Source: Polyangiaceae bacterium
Lineage (GTDB): Bacteria > Myxococcota_A > Polyangia > Polyangiales > Polyangiaceae
DNA: 64,000 nucleotides
Assembly: GCA_013214025.1 (NCBI GenBank)
Contig: JABSRN010000041.1
Location: 96,553-160,552, forward strand
Direction of reading: 5' to 3'
Shown: positions 9,515-17,430 of the stretch, one piece after another
Layout of the letters: the number at the start of each line of letters is the position of its first letter
Position numbering within the stretch: position 1 is the first letter of the stretch
Translations under genes and position numbers: made by a program
Notes under the pieces: model-generated
Told to the model about the DNA's origin: nothing
Database searches by the model: none
What the model saw: the letters and a program-made list of their open reading frames with translations, nothing else

Positions 9515-10497
9515 TTTGCCTCGCTGACTTTTGCGTCGCCAATGAGGTACGCCGCGGGACCCGGCCGGCAGGAAATGACGTCTTGGATCTGGGCTACGCT
9601 CCGCAGCTCCCGTTCCACCACTTCTGCGTGTTCCGGCAGAGTGAGCACCTTGACGTGGGGGCCGGCATCCATCGTGTAGTAGGCGGGGATGCCTTGATCT
9701 CTCAGGTCCTCGACCCTTTGCATGGCGGCGATGGTGACGTCTCGAAAGTATCGGATCGCCGGCTTGGCAGCGAGCATGCTGGCGTGCATCATCATGGCGC
9801 TTTCTTCCACCGCTTCGCCGAGCGCTTCGAATTGTTTTTCGAGCAGAGCCACTCGGATGCGATCGTAGACAGCCGGAGCACGGTCGAGCCAGGCTTGGTA
9901 ATATGGGCTGGTCTGCGCAGTGCGGGTCATGCCCTCGGTAGAACCGACCTTTTTTGGACCTTTTGCCGTGACTGCCACCAGCATGGCAAGCGGAAATTCA
10001 TCAGGATTGAGAACCGGTTCGGCGCTGAGGGCCCGCGCATTGAGGGCGACATAGGCGCCGAAGACAGAGCGCGCGGCTGATGCGCTGGATGCCCTCGACA
10101 GTGAGCTGATTTCTGCGCTGCTCAGGCGCAGGCCGGCAGCACTGCTGGCGGCCATTGCTAGCGCAGCGAAGCCGGATGCGCTGGAGGCGAGACCGGCTGC
10201 GGTGGGGAAGTTATTGCTGGATATCACCCGGGCGCGGCAGACCGTGTCTGCCTTGGCTCGGATGCGGTCGAGAAGCTGAGAGACTCGCAGCTTGGTCCTT
10301 CCGCTCTGCTGTTTGCCGTCGAGCTGCAATTCGTCTTCCGAGAGGGCTGGATCGAAATACACTTCGGTACGCGTGGACAGCGCGTCCAGCGTCATCGAGA
10401 GGCTGGGAACCGCCGTGAGGTTTTGCTCAACATTCGCCTTGCCCCAGTATTTGGCGAGAGCGATATTGGAGTGGGCGATGGCAATGGCTTGACTCAT
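9511..10497 (-). CDS. mvaD: diphosphomevalonate decarboxylase
   Basis: ATP-dependent decarboxylation of mevalonate 5-diphosphate to isopentenyl diphosphate. 328 aa from ATG 10497, which overlaps the mevalonate kinase stop by four bases. The frame is open far upstream, but that part is a shadow of the kinase gene. Diagnostic motifs are ALAKYWGK (residues 13-20), the GHMP loop NNFPTAAGLASSASGFAAL, the VGSTEGM stretch, and MDAGPHVKVL, which holds the catalytic aspartate. In the motif usually read as SACRS the cysteine is replaced (SAARS). Confidence 0.93.
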   Translation of the reverse strand: MSQAIAIAHSNIALAKYWGKANVEQNLTAVPSLSMTLDALSTRTEVYFDPALSEDELQLDGKQQSGRTKLRVSQLLDRIRAKADTVCRARVISSNNFPTAAGLASSASGFAALAMAASSAAGLRLSSAEISSLSRASSASAARSVFGAYVALNARALSAEPVLNPDEFPLAMLVAVTAKGPKKVGSTEGMTRTAQTSPYYQAWLDRAPAVYDRIRVALLEKQFEALGEAVEESAMMMHASMLAAKPAIRYFRDVTIAAMQRVEDLRDQGIPAYYTMDAGPHVKVLTLPEHAEVVERELRSVAQIQDVISCRPGPAAYLIGDAKVSEAK

Positions 10498-11435
10498 GCT
10501 GAGATCCCTCCGGGGGTGGTGGCGCCGATGGAGGCTGGGACCTTGCTGAGGAAACACTCCAAGCCTTCGTTTTTCCAGCTGTTCATGATGGCGTCGGCTC
10601 GGTCCCCGGCTAGAGCTAACACACAGCCGCCACCGCCGGCCCCCGTAAGTTTTGCGCCGAGGGCCCCGGCGTCTCGAGCGAGGGCAACGGCGTGTTCGAT
10701 TTCCGGAGTCGACAGTAGCCACCCGGCGAGCAACATCTGATTGTAATTCAACAATTGCCCCAGTCCGGACAGATCGCCAGCCTGGAGCGCGAGTTGAGCG
10801 TTGTCCACCAGCGCGTGGATCGCTTCGAGGGTTTTCTGGAACTTGTCGGGGGATTGGCTCTTCAACTTGGCGACCTGCTCCACCATGGTTTTGGTTTCTG
10901 CTGCCGGCCCCGCCACGGCGACAGCGATCACCAGGGGGACGGCGTTTTTTACCGATTCGGGAGATTCTCCGCGCACATATCGCAGGCAACCGCCGAAGGT
11001 CGCGGCGGCGCTGTCCACCCCGGAGGGATCGCCGTGGAATATGCGTTCCCACGCCATGGAAGCTTCGAACACTTGCTGGGAGTCCTGGGCGGTGCGTGGC
11101 TCCTCGGGCGGCGAGGCGTCGAGTTCGAGCAAGGCCCGGGCGATGGCGACTGAGATGGCAGCCGAGCCGCCCAGTCCGACACCGAGGGGGAGCTCGGGAC
11201 TGACTTCGACGGAGATACCTGAACGGCCCATGGAGGTGAGCAGCGAATCGTAGGCTTGTCCGAGATCGGAGCCGTCGCCGCGGTGACAGCTCCGGTCACC
11301 GAGTTGTAGGCGTTGTCCCTCGTCGGCGGTGGCAGAGGCTGTGGCCCCACGTTGGAGTCCCGCCACCAGGGCGGGACAGCCGTGCACAACGGCGTGTTCG
11401 CCGAGTAGGATCAACTTGCCGAATGCTGAAGCCAC
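10494..11435 (-). CDS. mvaK1: mevalonate kinase
   Basis: Phosphorylates mevalonate to 5-phosphomevalonate. 313 aa. The N-terminus ASAFGKLILLGEHAVVHG carries the lysine, glutamate and histidine typical of mevalonate kinases. The ATP loop is LPLGVGLGGSAAIS (glycine where serine is common). DPSGVDSAAATFGG carries the catalytic aspartate, and KLTGAGGGGCV is the C-terminal GHMP motif. It lies 12 bases after the prenyl synthase stop and overlaps mvaD by ATGA. Confidence 0.92.
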   Translation of the reverse strand: MASAFGKLILLGEHAVVHGCPALVAGLQRGATASATADEGQRLQLGDRSCHRGDGSDLGQAYDSLLTSMGRSGISVEVSPELPLGVGLGGSAAISVAIARALLELDASPPEEPRTAQDSQQVFEASMAWERIFHGDPSGVDSAAATFGGCLRYVRGESPESVKNAVPLVIAVAVAGPAAETKTMVEQVAKLKSQSPDKFQKTLEAIHALVDNAQLALQAGDLSGLGQLLNYNQMLLAGWLLSTPEIEHAVALARDAGALGAKLTGAGGGGCVLALAGDRADAIMNSWKNEGLECFLSKVPASIGATTPGGISA

Positions 11436-11447
11436 CGGTGTCCCGAT

Positions 11448-12662
11448 TTATCGTCGGCGCTCGGTCAACAAGTGAGCTGCGCCGGTGAGCATTTGGCGCG
11501 TCGCGGGGGGGAGCTTGGATTGAGAGATTTCCGCGAGAGTCTCGTTGACCAGCGTTTGAATTCGTCGCTCTACCGCGGCGCGTGCGCCGGAACTCTCGAG
11601 GATATGCACGGCTCGAACGAGCTGCTTCTTCGTCGCCTTTGCGTTACCGAAGGCGGCACTGAAGGCCTTTTTGTCCGAGGCTTTGGCGCGTCGTAGCGTG
11701 TGGGCCACCAGGGCGGTGCGTTTGCCGCTTCGGATGTCATTGGCGAATGGTTTACCGGTATCTTTCGGGTCGCCAAAAGCGCTCAATAGATCGTCCCGCA
11801 TCTGGAAGGCGACTCCGACGGGCAATGAGTATCGTTCTAGCGCCTCGATGACCGACGGCTTCGCTCCGGCCAACAATGCGCCCAGCACGAGGGGACCTCG
11901 TACGGTGTAGCTACCGGTTTTTAGTCGATAGGTCCGTTCTGCGTCGCTGGTACCCAACAGATCTAGTTGTTGCCCGGCGACGGCGTCGGCCTGCATCCGA
12001 GCGAAACACGTAAATACCCTGGGCATTCGCGCGGCCGCGATGTCCACGCGGGAGAGCGCTTCCGTCGCGAGGGCGGCGATATAGTCACCCGCCAGAATCG
12101 CCGACGAACTGCCGATGTGGACCGACCGGTAGCGCGCGCTCAACGACGTGTGAACAGAGGGTGCCCCTCGCCGGGTGGCGTCTTGATCCATCCAATCGTC
12201 GTGGATGAGAAAATAGGCGTGCAGAAGTTCGATGGCGACGCCCGCGTCGAGCGCCGCGTCCCAGTCCGCTCGGGGCTGGGCGGATTGGAACCCGGCGATG
12301 ACCAGAGCGGGTCTCAGGCGCTTGCCACCTCGAAGGCAAAGGTCACGGGCCTCCCGGAGCATCTCTTGAACGCGGGGGCCATGGGGACGGATCTCGTCCA
12401 TCTTGGCGTCGAGGAAGCCGGCGAGACGCGCATCGATATCCGGTTTGACACTGGTGAGCAGTGCCGCGAAGGGATCGAGCGCCAGGGCTTTGGCGGCGAC
12501 TCGTTGAGGCGCTTTGGATCGCTTCTTCGTGAGCTTGGAGCGCGGCTTTCGAGCAGGGGCTTTCGCGCTGAGCTGGCTCGAGCGTGAACTGGATGTGGTG
12601 GGGCTGACTTTCCGTTTCTTGGGCCGGCGGGCGGCCTTGGAAGTGCCTATCTTCGTTGGCAT
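11448..12662 (-). CDS. short-chain polyprenyl diphosphate synthase
   Basis: Condenses isopentenyl diphosphate with allylic diphosphates to give farnesyl or geranylgeranyl diphosphate. 404 aa. The first aspartate-rich motif is DDWMD (155-159), preceded by Tyr150 and Phe151 at -5 and -4. Bulky residues there usually stop the chain at C15, so FPP is my inference. The second motif is FQMRDDLLSAFGD. GGKRLRP (112-118) binds the homoallylic substrate. The first 60 residues are an unusual Lys/Ser/Pro/Ala-rich basic tail ahead of the fold. It is the first gene of the mevalonate operon. The predicted promoter -10 ends only 8 bases before this ATG, so the mRNA may be leaderless, or translation may begin at GTG about codon 55. 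Confidence 0.9.
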   Translation of the reverse strand: MPTKIGTSKAARRPKKRKVSPTTSSSRSSQLSAKAPARKPRSKLTKKRSKAPQRVAAKALALDPFAALLTSVKPDIDARLAGFLDAKMDEIRPHGPRVQEMLREARDLCLRGGKRLRPALVIAGFQSAQPRADWDAALDAGVAIELLHAYFLIHDDWMDQDATRRGAPSVHTSLSARYRSVHIGSSSAILAGDYIAALATEALSRVDIAAARMPRVFTCFARMQADAVAGQQLDLLGTSDAERTYRLKTGSYTVRGPLVLGALLAGAKPSVIEALERYSLPVGVAFQMRDDLLSAFGDPKDTGKPFANDIRSGKRTALVAHTLRRAKASDKKAFSAAFGNAKATKKQLVRAVHILESSGARAAVERRIQTLVNETLAEISQSKLPPATRQMLTGAAHLLTERRR

Positions 12663-12670
12663 TTTCAGCC

Positions 12671-12699
12671 ACGTTAGGGTCCTCGATTGGAACTGTCAA
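12671..12699 (-). promoter_or_regulatory. sigma70-type promoter of the isoprenoid operon
   Basis: On the minus strand TTGACA (12694-12699) is followed by a 17-base spacer and TAACGT (12671-12676). This is a perfect -35 and a -10 with the three most conserved bases (T1, A2, T6). Only eight bases separate the -10 from the prenyl synthase ATG at 12662, predicting an almost leaderless transcript. It lies in the roughly 150-bp divergent region shared with fni. Confidence 0.55.
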
Positions 12700-12819
12700 A
12701 CGACTCTCACGCGGTGTCACCCACCCCGTGGGGCAAAATCTGCTGGAATTTGTGAGAAATCGGCGATTCATCCCTCCAGGCTTGCAATCGGAGGAGAATC
12801 AAGGCGGATTGCGGTGGTT

Positions 12820-13881
12820 ATGGGTGATATCCGCTCGAGAAAAGCCGACCACTTGGAGCTGGCGGCTACCGCTGACGTCGGCTTTCGTCGCAAGACGAAC
12901 CTTTTCGAATGTGTCGAACTCATTCACAACGCGCTGCCGGAACTCGATTTCGATAGCTTGGATACGTCGGTCACGGTGTTGGGAAAGCGGCTGCGAGCGC
13001 CGCTTTGCATCGCGGGCATGACTGGGGGCACGGAGCGAGCGGCGAACATCAACGCAGAGCTGTCCGCCTTGGCCGAGGAGTGCGGCTATGCCTTTGGCCT
13101 CGGCAGCCAACGGGCGATGATGAAAAAAACCGAACTGGCGAAGACTTTTCAGGTGCGAGCCGGCGCTCCCAACACTCTCATTCTGGGCAATATCGGAGCC
13201 GTTCAGGCACGGGACTGCGGAACCCCCGAGCTCGAGGAGCTAGTCGGGCAGATCGGTGCCGATGCTCTTTGCGTTCACCTCAACCCCGCGATGGAGCTGG
13301 TGCAGAGCGATGGAGATCGGGATTTTCGAGGTATCGAAGAGACCTTTCGTCGGCTGACGAACGAACTGAGCGTACCGGTGGTGGCGAAGGAGACGGGTTG
13401 CGGACTGTCTCGTTCAGTGGCTCAGCGATTGGTGGCAAGCGGCGTGCGCCATGTGGATGTATCCGGGGCGGGCGGCACCTCGTGGGTGGCGGTGGAGACC
13501 CATCGCGCGGAGCCGGGACGTCGCCCCTTGGGTGAGCGCTTCTGGGATTGGGGTGTACCGACGGCCGCCAGTGTCGCGGTGACCGCAAAACATTTTCGCA
13601 CGGTGTTTGCTACCGGCGGCATGAGCGATGGTTTGGAAGCGGCGAAGGCCATCGCCTTGGGCGCGACAGTGGTGGGCATGGCACGCCCCGTTCTCATTGC
13701 CTTCGAAGAAGGTGGGCGAAGCGGCGCAAGAACCTTTTTCCAACAAGTGGAGCTGGAGCTGAAGATGGCGATGCTGCTTGTGGGCGCCGCGAATCTTAGC
13801 CAGCTCATGAGCGCGCCCCGGGTCATGAGTGATCCACTGAGGCAATGGCTCAGTGCTCAAGGCATCCGCGGCGACGCCTAG
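12820..13881 (+). CDS. fni: type 2 isopentenyl-diphosphate delta-isomerase
   Basis: FMN- and NADPH-dependent interconversion of IPP and DMAPP, supplying the starter for prenyl chain growth. 353 aa from ATG 12820; the in-frame GTG at 12814 with aagg nine bases before it is an equally good start. Family motifs are SRKADHLELA at the N-terminus, PLCIAGMTGG, FGLGSQRAMM, LGNIGAVQ, HLNPAMELVQSDGDRDF, VAKETGCGLS, DVSGAGGTSW and ATGGMSDG (flavin and substrate loops). It is divergent from the mevalonate operon and completes the route to prenyl diphosphates. It also heads the plus-strand run that continues with the next three genes. Confidence 0.94.
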   Translation: MGDIRSRKADHLELAATADVGFRRKTNLFECVELIHNALPELDFDSLDTSVTVLGKRLRAPLCIAGMTGGTERAANINAELSALAEECGYAFGLGSQRAMMKKTELAKTFQVRAGAPNTLILGNIGAVQARDCGTPELEELVGQIGADALCVHLNPAMELVQSDGDRDFRGIEETFRRLTNELSVPVVAKETGCGLSRSVAQRLVASGVRHVDVSGAGGTSWVAVETHRAEPGRRPLGERFWDWGVPTAASVAVTAKHFRTVFATGGMSDGLEAAKAIALGATVVGMARPVLIAFEEGGRSGARTFFQQVELELKMAMLLVGAANLSQLMSAPRVMSDPLRQWLSAQGIRGDA

Positions 13882-13885
13882 GAAC

Positions 13886-15010
13886 GTGGTGGCTTCGTAC
13901 TGCAGCCAGGGACCGTCGAAACGCTACGGCTTCGCTCTCGGACTGTCGCTGAGCCTTCTGTTCGGCGGCGGCTGTCACTCGAGCTGCGGGCGCACAGAGC
14001 CCAACACCGAGGGCGAGAAGGCGGGGCCGGAGGTGAAGAGCGTGCGAGTCGTCGATCGGGGACTCGAGCCCCGGATCAGCCTGCGGGTGGGGCGTTGGGC
14101 AGGGCTCAAGTACCGAATTCGCATTGAGGCGAATGGCTCTTTCGGTTTGGCGGGCCAACAGGCCATCCACACGCCCACGACGCACATGACCTTCTTCTAC
14201 GAGGTGTTACATGGCTTGGCGGATCCTGTCGTCAAGACGCGGCAGCTGGGTCGCGAACAGCTGATCTCTGAGCGAGCCGTATTAGAGGATATGCACGCCG
14301 AGAGCGATGTATTGCCGCCGGAGATGCTCAAACGATGGAATGAGGGGCTCCGATTGTTTGAGGGCAGCTCGGTGCAACAACTGGTGGCGGAGGACGGAGA
14401 GATCGTTGAGGTGACGACCGAAAGAGTCGCCGGAGTCGATCCGGGGCCTGCGATTAAGAAATTGTTCGACGTGGGTCTTGAGATTCAGCGTCGTTTCCCC
14501 CTGCGGCTGCCGCACGGGGAAGTCGGTGTGGGCGCCAAATGGCGATTCTCCGAAAAGGTTGAGGTGGGCGGCGTGCACGCGATGCAGATCGCCGATATGT
14601 CTTTGCTACGAATTGACGACGAAGAGGTCGCCATCCGTTTTCGTATCCGCCAGGAGGCTCCTCGTCAGGCGATGGCGTTTCCGCAGTTGCCGCACGAAGA
14701 CACGATGGTGGAGTCTTTTCATGGCGGGGGTCACGGGGAAATTGTGATGGACCGCTTGACCGGCGTGTTGCTCAGCGCGCAGTTTTCGAGCAACGCTCGC
14801 ATGACGGCGAGTGGGATCTTGGACGGCAAACGTGAATCGGCGAGCTATTTTATGGGCACCGCTGCAAAAATGACCGGAGTGATCTTGGCGTCGGACAGCG
14901 GTGCACAGGCGACCGCGCCGTCGGATGCCGCCGCGGTGTTGGCCGCTCTGCGGACTCGATTGGCGGAAGCGGGGCACGATGTTGCCGCGCGCACGGAGTT
15001 GAGCGAGTGA
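13886..15010 (+). CDS. secreted lipoprotein, unknown family
   Basis: 374 aa from GTG 13886, four bases after the fni stop with an AGGA just upstream. A GTG at 13853 overlapping fni is the alternative. The segment YGFALGLSLSLLFGGGCHSSCG looks like a lipoprotein signal with a GGGC lipobox. The mature part (about 330 aa) is soluble and rich in beta-type alternation (YRIRIEANGSFGL; IAIRFRIRQEA) and reminiscent of DUF6263-like envelope lipoproteins. I found no catalytic motif. The stop overlaps the next start (GTGATG at 15007-15012), so it is likely translated together with the spermidine-synthase-like protein. Confidence 0.75.
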   Translation: MVASYCSQGPSKRYGFALGLSLSLLFGGGCHSSCGRTEPNTEGEKAGPEVKSVRVVDRGLEPRISLRVGRWAGLKYRIRIEANGSFGLAGQQAIHTPTTHMTFFYEVLHGLADPVVKTRQLGREQLISERAVLEDMHAESDVLPPEMLKRWNEGLRLFEGSSVQQLVAEDGEIVEVTTERVAGVDPGPAIKKLFDVGLEIQRRFPLRLPHGEVGVGAKWRFSEKVEVGGVHAMQIADMSLLRIDDEEVAIRFRIRQEAPRQAMAFPQLPHEDTMVESFHGGGHGEIVMDRLTGVLLSAQFSSNARMTASGILDGKRESASYFMGTAAKMTGVILASDSGAQATAPSDAAAVLAALRTRLAEAGHDVAARTELSE

Positions 15011-17430
15011 TGCCCTCTCGCGCGACGGGCCTGGGGGTGTTTCTCCTCAGCGCCTCGTTGATGAGCACGGAGGTGATCCTGACGAGGGTCTTCTCCGTCG
15101 TGGTCTGGTATCACTTCGCATTTTTCGCCATATCCGTCGCTCTGTTTGGCACGGGTGCGGCCGCCTTGTTTGTCCATCTGCGCCAGGACAAGTTGCCGCG
15201 CGAAGACACCGGACAGCTACTCGCCCAGAGCAGCGTCGGTCTGTGTTTCAGCATTATCGGAGTGGGCTTGTTACTCATTCATGTAACGCCCAATTGGTTC
15301 GGGGACGTCGAGCCCAGCGTGTTTACCCGCCTGACCGTGAAATTGGTGCTGCTGTTTGTCACCACAGCGGCTCCATTTTTTGTGGGTGGCTTCGCGCTAG
15401 CCCTGGTGATGACCCGTTATTCGGCTGCGGTTCACCGGCTCTACTCATGGGATTTGTTCGGGGCCGGCTTGGGGTGTCTGGTTGTCGTTCCGGTGATCTC
15501 TTGGCTGGGCGGACCCCGGTCGCTTTTATTCTCCGCAGCGTTGGGAGCCACGGCAGCCCTGGCTTTCGCGTCGGGTCCGAAGCGGGCACGCTGGCGACTA
15601 TTTGCAGGCCTAGCTTTCGCATTTTCGGTGACGTTGGCTGCGGTCGATCCGATGACCCATTGGTTCCGGGTGACGGTGGCCAAGGGTTGGGATCTTCGCA
15701 AGATTAAGCCGGAGCTCAACCGTTGGAATTCCTTCTCCATGGTGACTGTCCTGCCGGAGGTCGGCTTTCGGGGCTGGGGGCTCAGTCCTGCCTATGACGG
15801 CCGTTTCCCCAAGCAAAAAACAGTGGTCATCGATATGAATGCGATGACACCGCTCACGCAGTTCGACGGGAACTTGGATACTGTGGGTTATGCGCTCTAC
15901 GACTTGAGTGCCCTGGTTTACCGGCTTCGGCCCGATCCTCCTGAGGTCTGCGTCATTGGTGCAGGAGGAGGGAAGGATGTTCTGGCGGCCTTGGTGGCGG
16001 GCGCCGGGCGGGTGACTGCAGTAGAAATCAATCCGCTGATAGTGAACGATGTGGTGCGCGGCGCGTACCGGGAGTTCACGGCCGGCTTGTACGACCGGGA
16101 TGACGTGGTTGTAGTGGTGGAAGACGGGCGAAGCTTCGCCCGTCGCAGCACGGATCACTACGACGTGCTGATGCTGAGTATGGTCGATACGTCGGCAGCG
16201 ACGGCAGCTGGCGCCTACGCTCTTACGGAAAACAGCCTTTACACTACGGACGCTTTTGTCGATTTTTTCCGTCGGCTGAAGCCGGGCGGAATTTTGAATG
16301 TGTCGACGGCGAGTCTGGAAGGACTGGCGGTCGGTGCGCGACTCACGGCGGTGGCGCGCACAGCTCTGCTGCGTGAAGAACGCGACCCGAGCCGTTCGGT
16401 CATGGTGGCTCAGACGGGCTGGATCGATAGCAACGGAGCCGTGCTGCACGACTTGCTGATCAAGCCAGACGGCTTCACTGACGCCGAAGTGAGTTTGTTC
16501 GCGGGGGCTGTCGCCGATCTTCGTTTCGTTCCCGCCTATCTGCCGGCACGAAGTCTGGCGCCTCGGGATGTTGAGCAGTCTTGGATGCAGCAGATCTTGA
16601 CCGCGAGCGATACCGCGGCACTGCGGGTCAAGATGGACAGCTGGCCTATCGACGTGTCCGCGGTGGACGATAACCGTCCGTTCTTCTTTTACCAAAATCG
16701 CTTCGCCGACCTAGGCGATATGATGCTGAGTTCGGACGGCGGGCATCTGTTCGGCAATGGCGGCGGGATCCTCGCGAAAGTCGTGGTGGTCTCAACGGGG
16801 CTGGTGCTCGTGTTCTTGCTGTTACCGCTGATTGTGGGGCGAGCTCAGATTCGAGCAGGAGCCGGACACCCGGGCTGGGATATGGCCTACGTGGCGTGCC
16901 TAGGATTTGGTTTCATGTTTTTGGAGATCCCATGGATACAGAAGTTCAGTCTGTTTCTGGGTAACCCGACTTATACGCTGGCCGTGGTCCTGGCCGTGCT
17001 CCTGGTGTTCGGGGGCTTGGGTAGCCGTCTTTTGGCGGGGCGCAATGCCACGGGTTCGCGGCACCTGCTCCCGTTGCAACTCATCGCTCTTGTTACTTAC
17101 AGCCTGGGGCTCTCCTGGGGGCTCACGCCGCTATTCGAATTGGGGGCCGCCTGGACGCCCGAGACTCGTGCGGTAGTTGTGGCTGTGCTCTTGATGCCGC
17201 TGGGGCTTCTGTTGGGTGTGCCGTACCCGTCCGGGCTGGGGCGCGTCGCCACCCGGGCGGAGGCGCGAATCCCGTGGTTGTGGAGCATCAATAGCGCGAC
17301 GTCGGTTCTGGGTTCTGTGTTGGCTACTGTGTGTTCGCTTCACGCAGGCATCAACGCTAGTTTGGTCGTCGGGGCGCTGCTTTACGCAACCGCGCTGCTG
17401 ATATGGATCCCCATGAGCCAGCCCTCTTGA
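15007..17430 (+). CDS. membrane-fused spermidine-synthase-like protein
   Basis: 807 aa in three parts. Residues 1-215 are about seven membrane helices. Residues 260-560 form a Rossmann methyltransferase-like domain of the spermidine synthase superfamily. Residues 590-805 are about seven further helices. The nucleotide-binding loop is VIGAGGGKD (about 316-324), with the acidic AVEINP and EDGRSF that normally hold the adenosyl group. In place of the usual D-S-x-D-P active-site segment it has SMVDTSAATAAGA (D394): the first aspartate and the proline are gone. Aminopropyl transfer is therefore doubtful, although binding of a decarboxylated or normal AdoMet-like ligand is plausible. DNRPFFFYQ precedes the second membrane block. 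Start GTG 15007 or ATG 15010. It overlaps the next gene by 28 bases. A paralogue is encoded at 18995-21385. Confidence 0.82.
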   Translation: MMPSRATGLGVFLLSASLMSTEVILTRVFSVVVWYHFAFFAISVALFGTGAAALFVHLRQDKLPREDTGQLLAQSSVGLCFSIIGVGLLLIHVTPNWFGDVEPSVFTRLTVKLVLLFVTTAAPFFVGGFALALVMTRYSAAVHRLYSWDLFGAGLGCLVVVPVISWLGGPRSLLFSAALGATAALAFASGPKRARWRLFAGLAFAFSVTLAAVDPMTHWFRVTVAKGWDLRKIKPELNRWNSFSMVTVLPEVGFRGWGLSPAYDGRFPKQKTVVIDMNAMTPLTQFDGNLDTVGYALYDLSALVYRLRPDPPEVCVIGAGGGKDVLAALVAGAGRVTAVEINPLIVNDVVRGAYREFTAGLYDRDDVVVVVEDGRSFARRSTDHYDVLMLSMVDTSAATAAGAYALTENSLYTTDAFVDFFRRLKPGGILNVSTASLEGLAVGARLTAVARTALLREERDPSRSVMVAQTGWIDSNGAVLHDLLIKPDGFTDAEVSLFAGAVADLRFVPAYLPARSLAPRDVEQSWMQQILTASDTAALRVKMDSWPIDVSAVDDNRPFFFYQNRFADLGDMMLSSDGGHLFGNGGGILAKVVVVSTGLVLVFLLLPLIVGRAQIRAGAGHPGWDMAYVACLGFGFMFLEIPWIQKFSLFLGNPTYTLAVVLAVLLVFGGLGSRLLAGRNATGSRHLLPLQLIALVTYSLGLSWGLTPLFELGAAWTPETRAVVVAVLLMPLGLLLGVPYPSGLGRVATRAEARIPWLWSINSATSVLGSVLATVCSLHAGINASLVVGALLYATALLIWIPMSQPS

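Noticed and set aside
10498..11052. Upstream extension of the decarboxylase frame
   Set aside because: It reads the mevalonate kinase gene in another frame and is Arg/Gly/Pro-rich. The ATGA-coupled ATG at 10497 fits the family.
12514..12813. Upstream extension of the fni frame
   Set aside because: It overlaps the divergent prenyl synthase gene and its promoter. Type 2 isomerases start at the MGDIRSRKADH region.
15610..16695. 361-codon minus-strand frame
   Set aside because: Shadow of the SpeE-like gene, rich in Arg, His and Gln without hydrophobic organisation.
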